In this document: positions 1-6,832 of the stretch, piece after piece
Layout: every line of letters starts with the position of its first letter
Position numbering within the stretch: the stretch's first letter is position 1
Origin: Terriglobia bacterium
Lineage (GTDB): Bacteria; Acidobacteriota; Terriglobia; Bryobacterales; Bryobacteraceae
Reading direction: 5' to 3'
DNA: 49,548 nucleotides
NCBI GenBank assembly: GCA_020073445.1
Contig: JAIQFE010000039.1
Span: 1-49,548 of the forward strand
Translations under genes and position numbers: made by a program
Notes under the pieces: generated by a model
Seen by the model: only the letters and a program-made list of their open reading frames with translations
What the model was told of the DNA's origin: nothing
Databases searched by the model: none

Positions 1-165
1 TGGCGGACGGGCGATCAGATCGAGCGATGGGTTGGCTCAGGGTTGCTCGTCGCCGAGCGGCACTTCCGCAGGGTGATCGGTCATCGCCAGATTCCGTTGT
101 TGCTGTCCTCGATGGCTAACGCCGTTTCCAAGAAACCGATTGCGAAAGGAGCCGCCGTCGCGTAG
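1..165 (+). CDS. Transposase, C-terminal fragment (5' end outside window)
   Basis: Frame 1 is open from the first base to a TAG at 163-165 and encodes about 54 residues. The residues include DQIERWVGSGLLVAE followed by HFRRVIGHRQIPLLL, a pattern typical of the extreme C-terminus of IS256/Mutator-like transposases, which commonly end in a D-Q-x-x-R-W ... F-R-R-x-x-G-Y/H-R segment. The stop is followed by non-coding sequence that probably holds the right terminal repeat of the element. The family name rests on remembered C-terminal patterns and not on the catalytic domain, which lies outside the window. The alternative is a degraded remnant; nothing visible shows whether the rest of the gene is intact. 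Confidence 0.6.
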   Translation, partial: WRTGDQIERWVGSGLLVAERHFRRVIGHRQIPLLLSSMANAVSKKPIAKGAAVA

Positions 166-689
166 CCTATGAGGATCGAGAGTCGCTAACTTTCAACGGA
201 GTTCCGGGCAATCTCGCTTGAACAAGTCGTTCGGAAGGAATGCTTAAGCAAATGGCGGACTGTGGAAGGTCCTGCCATGGTCCAATCAGCGTTTCACAGT
301 GTGTGCCAGCGACACTAGCTCGCCCATCATCTAGATCGCAAAGTACTGATTAAGCGGCGGACCGGACCTCGCTCCGATCACTGAGGCACGTGGGCCAAGA
401 CTATGTGTTCTTCGCACAGGCTGCAGTCACTGGAGAATTCCTGGGAATCATTCGGTTCTTAGGAGTTCTGCACGAACCGCTCTCGAAACACCGGCAGACC
501 GTTAGGGGGACTATTGTGGGGAGAGTCGGTGAGTTTTTAACGACACAGCCTGATCGCCGTTTCGCGCAGGTGGCTGTCCTCTGTGCCGGGCGGGCGGCCG
601 GCCTGTTCAAGATGCTCGTCTTCGAACGGGCCGCCTTGCCTCGGGCCATTTGAGGTCGATCTCGAACGGGGTGTTTCCAGAGACTCCGC
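166..689. other. Intergenic stretch next to the left IS; no supported gene
   Basis: The first 100 bases or so probably include the right end of the transposable element whose transposase ends at 165, but the terminal repeat cannot be defined because its partner is outside the window. Two overlapping open frames (390-653 plus, 401-730 minus) lie on opposite strands. Neither resembles a known protein, has a ribosome-binding site or shows a domain, so I do not call either. No RNA gene was seen. Confidence 0.5.
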
Positions 690-2468
690 TCAGTGAATAT
701 CGACAAACACAGCGTTGGATGGAACTCCATCCACTGTCAAGACTAAATGTCCATCCTTGTTTCCTCTTGCATCAGTCGTCAGACGCACATTCACCTGATC
801 CAGACCCGGCACGCCTTCGCCGTTCGAGCCGGCATAATCGACCGGCATAGTGATTCCGCCGATCGTACATCCCACGTTGGCGAGCGAGGACCGGTTGCGA
901 ATACCCGTCGCAAATAAGATCAGGTAAACTTGCCGGTCGTCCAGCACAATCGCGCTGCCAGCGGGTAAAATCGTCTGTGATCCGTCGGCTTCAATACGTA
1001 GCGCGTAAGCCACCGCCTTGTTCCCTGGAAAGGCGAACAGCCCTGGCGCGATACCGCGAATTTCCGCTGTCACTAGAGATCTAGCTGCGCCGTTGATGAC
1101 TTCTAGCAAGATGTCGCCCAGAGCCGTCCCTGGGGGAACCTCAAAATTGATCTGCGAGGGTGAGACGTAGAGCAATGGGGCGAGGCGCTCGCTCCCGGCG
1201 CTATCGCGTACATTTAGGCTGATCCCGCCAAGGCTCGTGCCCGGGGCAGTCCTGTCGGCGCTTGCGGTGGTCGTCGCCAGACGCGCGCCGAAAAGAGAGG
1301 CCAGCGATTCGGGCGCCAGGGGCGAGGTCAGGCTCGCGCTAGAAACCGCGGATGGAGCGGGAATGTACAACTCAGAACCGCTGCCTCCCTTGAGCAGAAC
1401 TGTCCCGTCGGCGAGCGAGACCGGCCATCCATCGCTCCCGTCCAGCAGGTTGCCGGCAGCGGCAAATGTTCCCAAGGCAGGGTCGTAAAGTTCCGCGAGG
1501 CTGCAGTCGCCTTCACAGAGGCCACCTGAAATGAAAATCTTGCCGCCCGGAAGTATTGTGGCGGTATGCCAAGCTCTTGCTCGCACCAAGTGGCCCGTAT
1601 TCTCGAAGGTTCCAGTGGAAGGGTCGTACAATTCTGCGTTTTGCAGTGAATCTTCTCCGTCCGCGTCTGATGGATCGGGATATTCCTGGTTACCACCAAC
1701 GATCAAAACCTTCCCGTTCGCCAAGAGCGTGGCGGAGTGCCCGAACAGAGGTTGAGGCAAGTTGGCTGAATTTAAGGCGCTGAAAGTGCCAACTGTCGGA
1801 TCGTACAACTCGGCGTTGCCCCCGACCAAGAGAACCCTTCCGTCGGCCAGCAATGTGGCTGTGGGATGGAATACTGCTCCCAGATCTTCCAGTCTGGCGA
1901 ACGTGCCGCTGGCGGGATCGTACAGCTCAGCGGGCGCAGTTACCTCGTGAGTAGCATCGACACGTCGAGTCCCACCTGCTATCAGAACCTTACCGTTGCC
2001 AAGCAAAACGGCAGTCTGGTAAAGCTGAGCCGTGATCATATCTCCCGTGGGCTGGAAAGTTCCGGCGAAAGGGTTATAGATCTCCGCGCTGGATAAGACG
2101 TCGTTGACCGCGATTGACGTATATCCTCCCGCCACCAAAACCCGACCATCCTTCAGCAGAGTGGCGGACTGTCCACAACGTGCACTGATCATGCTACCGG
2201 TAAGCATGAATGTCCCGGTGGAGGCGTCGTAAACCTCCGCGCCACGGCCCCCGGTATAGAGGATCCCTCCGTCACGAAGAGGAGTTGCTGAACACGCACC
2301 TGAGTAGATGCTGGGAATGCCAGTCGCAACAACTATTCCCGCGGTCTGGGCTCTTGCACTCTGCGTGAGGCCGAGAAGCCCGAGCAGGAGCACTGGAAGG
2401 ACGGAACCAAGTTCCAACGGAACAAGGATCGAACGGTAGCTCAGGCCAGGTCGAAACGGAGGATTCAC
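690..2468 (-). CDS. Secreted kelch-propeller protein with TIGR03437 C-terminal domain
   Basis: The protein has 592 residues and starts with GTG at 2468, preceded by a good Shine-Dalgarno (AAAGGAG, 7 nt away). An N-terminal hydrophobic stretch ending in SARAQ (about residues 15-40) is a signal peptide. Residues about 45-370 hold repeated kelch-type blades, each about 50 residues, with a recurring A-E-L-Y-D-P-x-x-G-T-F strand and G-G turns; these fold as a beta-propeller. Residues about 380-592 match the TIGR03437 domain (LYVSPSQINFEVPPGT is its signature), which is common on exported Solibacter proteins and has no known function. It follows the dirigent-like gene by 45 bp on the same strand, and both carry TIGR03437-type tails, so they are probably co-transcribed. 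An extracellular binding role is likely; the ligand is unknown. Confidence 0.85.
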   Translation of the reverse strand: MNPPFRPGLSYRSILVPLELGSVLPVLLLGLLGLTQSARAQTAGIVVATGIPSIYSGACSATPLRDGGILYTGGRGAEVYDASTGTFMLTGSMISARCGQSATLLKDGRVLVAGGYTSIAVNDVLSSAEIYNPFAGTFQPTGDMITAQLYQTAVLLGNGKVLIAGGTRRVDATHEVTAPAELYDPASGTFARLEDLGAVFHPTATLLADGRVLLVGGNAELYDPTVGTFSALNSANLPQPLFGHSATLLANGKVLIVGGNQEYPDPSDADGEDSLQNAELYDPSTGTFENTGHLVRARAWHTATILPGGKIFISGGLCEGDCSLAELYDPALGTFAAAGNLLDGSDGWPVSLADGTVLLKGGSGSELYIPAPSAVSSASLTSPLAPESLASLFGARLATTTASADRTAPGTSLGGISLNVRDSAGSERLAPLLYVSPSQINFEVPPGTALGDILLEVINGAARSLVTAEIRGIAPGLFAFPGNKAVAYALRIEADGSQTILPAGSAIVLDDRQVYLILFATGIRNRSSLANVGCTIGGITMPVDYAGSNGEGVPGLDQVNVRLTTDARGNKDGHLVLTVDGVPSNAVFVDIH

Positions 2469-2513
2469 AAAGATCTCCTTTGTTCTTTTCGTCTAGACAA
2501 CAGTTCCCTGAGC

Positions 2514-3581
2514 TTACTGAACGGGCATCTTCACGTCGCCCCCCACCACCCAAGCGGCCCGCAGTTGAACCGACGCTAAACACTTATTGTGCCGGCATGA
2601 GGCCCCAGCGGCTGCGTTGGACGGGACTCGAAAGTTGACTTGGTAATTGCCGACCGTGCCCGGATAACCGGCGGAATACAGCACCTCACTGGCTATTCCA
2701 TTCACCACCACATCGATTGGCGAATTTACAATTTGCTCGGGAGAGGCCGGGAACGGCTGGCCCGGATCTACCCCAGGGCGCGTTGGACCAAGCCCAGAAG
2801 CCACCAGCGTTAGTACTTCGCCTGCATTCGCGGGCTTAGCCGCCGACACCAAGGAGTAATCGCCAGAATGAACGATGACGGGGCCGGCGGTCGTCGATAC
2901 GATTTCTGGTGTCCTCAGGGGAATCAATTCAATAGCCATTTTCCACAGCCCGCCCGGGAAGGTGCGTCGATTGACCGGGTTCTCGAAGGTTGAAGTAGGT
3001 CTAAAGCTATTCATGATTGTCGCAGCTTGGCCGCGTGCACCAAGAAATGCTCCGGTCCCCCCGACTACCGCGAAGTTACCAGTCGGAGCCGATTTAGGAG
3101 CGCCCAGAGGAGGAGCGCCACCCGTGACGCCACTCAAGAGGATGGTGCCAAGTGCCGTCCCGTCTTCAAGCTGAATTTCGAGAACGATGTCCATTGTCTG
3201 AAATCGGGTGATGTCCGCAATCGCCTGGCTCCCTGTGGCGTTGCTGTTTAGATTGAACCATAGATCCTTGGCGATGGTCGTTCCTTTTGACCTCGTGCCA
3301 TTTATGGTCACAATATCTGCAATAAAGTAGCCGGGCGAGAACGTACCGGGAACAACGGGAGCTTCGATAACTGTTGAGGTTCCGTTCTTCTGGAGGTTTG
3401 CGTAGTTTTCCTGGTACTGCACTACGTGCTCCATGTCGATCGTCAGTACGGTAACAGGGGGCGTCTGGGCTGACATGACTGAGCCAAGCGCCAAAGCGGC
3501 ACAGCCCAGTCGCGAGACCGTATGGCGGCTCGTCGGTGTCATTAAAGTGGCCAAAACTTGGCCTCGAATTGTTGAGTTCAT
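2514..3581 (-). CDS. Secreted dirigent/AOC-barrel-like protein with TIGR03437-type tail
   Basis: The frame is open to 3749, but the start chosen is ATG at 3581 because GGAAAGGAAT lies just upstream and the next residues form a signal peptide ending near VMSAQ. The resulting protein is about 355 residues. The middle (about 45-190) contains NFAVVGGTGAFLGARGQ, which resembles the G-G-T-G-x-F-x-G-A-R-G motif of dirigent and allene oxide cyclase-like beta-barrels. The C-terminus (about 230-355) has the VGNYQVNFRVPSNAAAG pattern of TIGR03437 domains. In plants, dirigent barrels steer phenoxy-radical coupling or cyclisation; no such role should be assumed here. The gene is divergent from the winged-helix/TPR regulator across 131 bp and lies upstream of the kelch gene, with which it probably forms an operon. 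Confidence 0.7.
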   Translation of the reverse strand: MNSTIRGQVLATLMTPTSRHTVSRLGCAALALGSVMSAQTPPVTVLTIDMEHVVQYQENYANLQKNGTSTVIEAPVVPGTFSPGYFIADIVTINGTRSKGTTIAKDLWFNLNSNATGSQAIADITRFQTMDIVLEIQLEDGTALGTILLSGVTGGAPPLGAPKSAPTGNFAVVGGTGAFLGARGQAATIMNSFRPTSTFENPVNRRTFPGGLWKMAIELIPLRTPEIVSTTAGPVIVHSGDYSLVSAAKPANAGEVLTLVASGLGPTRPGVDPGQPFPASPEQIVNSPIDVVVNGIASEVLYSAGYPGTVGNYQVNFRVPSNAAAGASCRHNKCLASVQLRAAWVVGGDVKMPVQ

Positions 3582-3645
3582 AAAACAGTATTCCTTTCCT
3601 TTCAAGCCGGGGTGCCTTTTCAGTCGCACCGGATGCTCTAGACTA

Positions 3646-3679
3646 ACGGTGAGCCCGCTCAGAGTCCTTAAGTCACCGT
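3646..3679. promoter_or_regulatory. Inverted repeat in divergent promoter region (candidate operator)
   Basis: ACGGTGA at 3646-3652 is the exact reverse complement of TCACCGT at 3673-3679, with 20 nt between. The repeat is roughly midway between the divergent starts at 3581 and 3713. It could be an operator serving both genes, possibly for the winged-helix regulator itself. A 7-bp match can arise by chance, and PhoB-type winged helices more often bind direct repeats. Confidence 0.25.
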
Positions 3680-3712
3680 GAGAAACGCATGAAAGAGTTG
3701 TGAAGGAGTCCT

Positions 3713-5548
3713 GTGGACGAGACGAGGACGAGATTTTACAGGTTTGCACCGTTTGAACTCGACCTCGAACAACGACTGCTTCTCAACGGTGGCGAACTGG
3801 TACCTCTAACGCCGAAGGCCTTCGATACTTTGCTGGTTCTAGCAGCTCGGTCAGGTAAGGTTGTCGATAAGTCGGAACTGATCAAGCTGGTGTGGCCCGA
3901 TACGTTTGTCGAGGAGAACAATCTTACTCAAAACATCTCGGCTCTGCGAAAGGCCCTGGGAGCCGGGAATTTCATCGAAACAATCCCTCGTCGCGGATAC
4001 CGGTTCTTGGTCGAGGTTGAAGCCATCTCCGTGCCCAAACCCGGACCGGCGTCGGTTCCACTGGAGGCTCCCGCCCCCACGGAAATTCGCAAGCCCCGCC
4101 TAGGTCGGCCGGCGCTTTTGGGTTGGACCGGACTGGCGCTCGTGGCGACCTTAATTCTCATCGCCCTCGTCTCTGGACGACTCCCGGGAACAGGACAGAA
4201 TAGCAGTCGAGTGGACTCCCTGGTGGTCCTCCCTTTCGTGAACTTGACGGCCGATCCTGAGATCGAGTACTTCACCGACGGCCTCACTGAGGAATTGACG
4301 AACGCGATAGCCCATCTTGAAGGTGTCCGCGTCGTGGCGCGCACGACGGCGTTCCATTTCAAAGGCGCCACACTGGATATTCGCTCCATAGCACAGCAAC
4401 TGAATGTAGGCGCGGTGCTCGAAGGTAGCGTACGCAGACAGGACAGACACTTGCGCGTGACCGTGCAACTGAATGATGCGCGAAGCGGATATCACATCTG
4501 GTCGCAAACCTACGATCGCGGCGAAGGAGACATTCTTGATATCCAGGAAGACATATCCAATCAAGTCGCTCGCACGATACGGCCGGGCACTGCGATAGTG
4601 CCGCCCGGCACAAACGATCGTGAGGCCCACACCGCATACTTGTTGGGGCGGTTCCACAGAAGGAGGCCAGACCGGGAATCCATCAATAAAGCGGTTGCGT
4701 TCTTCCAACAGGCCATCAGCAAGGATCCCAGGTATGCCGCCGCGTATGCAGGCTTGGCCGAATGCTACCTGCTCCTGGCTCAGGAGAATGCGATGTCACC
4801 AGAGGAAGCTCAAACCCGCGCCAGGGAGGCGATCCGGCAAGCGCTGGAGCACGACGCCAATCTGGCCGAGGCGCATACGACGCTGGCGACAATGTATTTG
4901 CTGCTGGATCGCGACTGGCCGGCCGCCGAACGGGAGTTCCGGCAAGCCATCGCACTAAATCCAAATGACGCCGCGGCTCATCATTGGTTCTCGCACTACT
5001 TAGTTGCCATGGGTCGATTCCCCGAATCGCTTGTTGAAAGCCGCAAAGCATTGGACCTCGACCCTTTGGACGTGCTGATCAGCGCTCATCTCATTTGGCA
5101 CTACATTTACGCCGGCGATTTCCAGAGCGCGATCAAGTCCGGGCTACAGACGCTCGATCTTGAACCTAGTGCTGAACTGCCGCAATTATTCTTGACCTGG
5201 GCTTACGAAGATTTATCGCAGTGGGACAAGGCCATCGATGCATTGCAACGCTCCGACAGGGTTCATCCGGATCCGTCGATGCTCCAGGCTGCCCTTAACG
5301 CAGGTGGCCCCCCCAGCTATTGGCGGGCCCGTCTGGTATTCCTTGGAGCTCAAAAGAATCCGGAGAACTATTTTCTAGCGGTATATCATGCCAGGCTAGG
5401 CGAAACGGACAAGGCTTTGGACTGCCTGACGCTGTCGCTGCGATTGCGGGAACCCAATCTAATCTACCTAAAGGGCGAACCTGCTTTCTCCGGACTGAGA
5501 GGGAATCCGAGGTTTAAGGCGCTGACGGCCGCGATCAAGTTGCCCTGA
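3713..5548 (+). CDS. Membrane winged-helix transcriptional regulator with TPR sensor region
   Basis: The protein has 611 residues and starts with GTG at 3713, with AAGGAG 4 nt upstream (a tight spacing). Residues 10-102 form an OmpR/PhoB/CadC-type winged helix, with a recognition region containing NNLTQNISALRKALG and the wing RRGYRFLVEVE. A single membrane helix covers about 135-155. Residues about 167-290 (LVVLPFVNLTADPE ... VGAVLEGSVRRQ) resemble the TolB/FlgO-like domain found in adenylate-cyclase-type regulators, followed by TPR repeats at about 305-600 (for example YAAAYAGLAECYLLL and DAAAHHWFSHYLVAMG). This is a ToxR/CadC-like layout: cytoplasmic DNA binding with an extracytoplasmic sensor. 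It is divergent from the dirigent-like/kelch pair, so control of those genes is plausible but inferred. Confidence 0.88.
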   Translation: MDETRTRFYRFAPFELDLEQRLLLNGGELVPLTPKAFDTLLVLAARSGKVVDKSELIKLVWPDTFVEENNLTQNISALRKALGAGNFIETIPRRGYRFLVEVEAISVPKPGPASVPLEAPAPTEIRKPRLGRPALLGWTGLALVATLILIALVSGRLPGTGQNSSRVDSLVVLPFVNLTADPEIEYFTDGLTEELTNAIAHLEGVRVVARTTAFHFKGATLDIRSIAQQLNVGAVLEGSVRRQDRHLRVTVQLNDARSGYHIWSQTYDRGEGDILDIQEDISNQVARTIRPGTAIVPPGTNDREAHTAYLLGRFHRRRPDRESINKAVAFFQQAISKDPRYAAAYAGLAECYLLLAQENAMSPEEAQTRAREAIRQALEHDANLAEAHTTLATMYLLLDRDWPAAEREFRQAIALNPNDAAAHHWFSHYLVAMGRFPESLVESRKALDLDPLDVLISAHLIWHYIYAGDFQSAIKSGLQTLDLEPSAELPQLFLTWAYEDLSQWDKAIDALQRSDRVHPDPSMLQAALNAGGPPSYWRARLVFLGAQKNPENYFLAVYHARLGETDKALDCLTLSLRLREPNLIYLKGEPAFSGLRGNPRFKALTAAIKLP

Positions 5549-6351
5549 GACTGACTACAAGTGGGCTGCAGCAAGCCTGGCGTCGAACGACAGATGGTTC
5601 TGGGGGGAGCCACACAACGTCATCGGCGGTCCGGCGCGCTATCTCAAGTCGAGATGAAAAGCGCGAGTCGAAATCGAAAAGAGTCTGCTCCACCTTTTCA
5701 TAGAGATGCGTCCTGATCCAGCCGCGGATTGAGGTAGATGCCTGCAACTGGTAGAGATAGCACGTAATGCCATCCAAAGCTATTCCCTGGGTGAATGGAC
5801 CGAGCCCTGATTGATGCCGAGTTATCTTTCCGTAATTTGAACCGACGCGTGACCAAGAGTTCAAGCTCCCCACCCGCAGCACGGCAACACTAGGCGCACG
5901 TGCGTCGCAGGTCATGTGAGGCGCGATGCCGGGAAGCGTTCCCTGCCCTTCTTCGAACTGTTTGAACCACTTGCGTACCTGCCTAGATCTCACCCCGCCG
6001 CACCAATCAGCAGGCGCGTTTGGCAAGTTACCGAAATTCAGCAGGCCTCGAAAATGAATCGAATCTTTAAGCCTGGAGACCGCCCACCGTTTTCGAAACA
6101 CAAGGTAACGCTGGAAGGAGAGGATTGAATTCCGCGTATCCCGTATCCTAGTGTTTTGGTATCCCAAAAGAGAGTGACGTCCAATCTGGATGGCTGGACG
6201 TCGATTTGAAGTTCCACGGGCCTTCACTTCCTTACTGCGATTACTGCGTTAAGTGGTCCGCAGATCGCAGAAGCCCGGATTTCCTGGCTTTTGATGGTCG
6301 GGATCCAGCGCCATGGTCGCATATGTTGTCTGTTTCCAATCGCTGAGTAAG
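5549..6351. other. Non-coding or decayed stretch before the tRNA scar
   Basis: About 800 bp with no recognisable gene. A 230-codon minus-strand frame (5535-6227) overlaps the regulator's 3' end and shows no domain, no signal peptide and no clear ribosome-binding site. The stretch contains an 8-bp inverted repeat at 6176-6202 and ends at the tRNA-Gly 3'-half fragment. That arrangement fits the distal end of an old integrated element, in which non-coding decay is common. Confidence 0.5.
6176..6202. repeat. Short perfect inverted repeat
   Basis: GACGTCCA (6176-6183) and TGGACGTC (6195-6202) are perfect reverse complements separated by 11 nt. The segment GCTGGACGTCG inside and next to the right arm recurs in the tRNA-Gly fragment at 6359-6369. 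This may be chance, a protein-binding site, or an arm-type site of the element that used the tRNA. Confidence 0.35.
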
Positions 6352-6396
6352 TTCCCAAGCTGGACGTCGCCGGTTCGACCCCGGTCTCCCGCTCCA
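6352..6396 (+). other. tRNA-Gly(CCC) 3'-half fragment; candidate att site of an integrated element
   Basis: These 45 bp read as the 3' half of a tRNA: anticodon loop TTCCCAA (anticodon CCC, 6352-6358), 3' anticodon stem GCTGG, five-base variable loop ACGTC, T-stem GCCGG, T-loop TTCGACC, T-stem CCGGT (five pairs, one of them G-U), acceptor strand CTCCCGC, discriminator T and encoded CCA (6394-6396). The upstream bases do not pair with GCTGG, and no GCGGGAG acceptor partner is seen in 5549-6351, so the 5' half is absent and the copy cannot be functional. Integration into a tRNA gene by a tyrosine recombinase leaves exactly such a 3' duplicate at the far end of the element. By that geometry the element would lie to the left (lower coordinates), with the intact tRNA beyond the window. 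No integrase is visible here. Confidence 0.8.
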
Positions 6397-6832
6397 TTTA
6401 ACCCCTTTTAACAGTGGTTGTTAGGCCAATCCCCGACTCGTCGATTTCTGGTCGGGACTCCAGAAGACTCCATTCGCCGTTTACACTGCCTCCTCGGCGC
6501 CTTGGAAGCTCGCGAAAAACGCCTGTCGCTGGTTGCGTAGCTCGTGGACGCAAAGGATGGGGGCGTGAGCAACTGGCTGGATTCATTTCCAGGCGAAACG
6601 CGTGACACGGCCAAGTGACCGCTTACCCGAATTACCGGCCCCGATCCGATCTCTCGTTCTTAATCCGATCCGACTTCCTAGCCGTTCAGTCTCATCGGAC
6701 AAGGGTCGTTGCCTATAAGCTCCGCATCGCCATTCCATCAGAATCATTTATGGATGGATGGCCGACGATCCGTTGGGCTACAGAGTCGAATACCCCAGGC
6801 AGTGCGACGGATGGCTCGGGCTTCGACTCCCC
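6397..6832. other. Intergenic stretch downstream of the first kinase; no supported gene
   Basis: About 436 bp between the tRNA fragment and the stop codon of the first kinase gene. Only short overlapping frames without domain content are present. No convincing terminator hairpin was recognised by eye. Confidence 0.4.

Noticed and set aside
390-730. Overlapping open frames on both strands near the left IS
   Set aside because: They shadow each other, lack known features and have no ribosome-binding site.
5535-6227. 230-codon minus-strand open frame
   Set aside because: Overlaps the 3' end of the winged-helix/TPR gene, has no recognisable domain, signal peptide or ribosome-binding site, and lies in a decayed stretch.
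6352-6396. Intron-split tRNA as explanation of the half tRNA
   Set aside because: Group I introns do sit in anticodon loops, but no matching 5' half (GCGGGAG acceptor with a CCAGC stem) was found in 5549-6351; an integration scar fits better.
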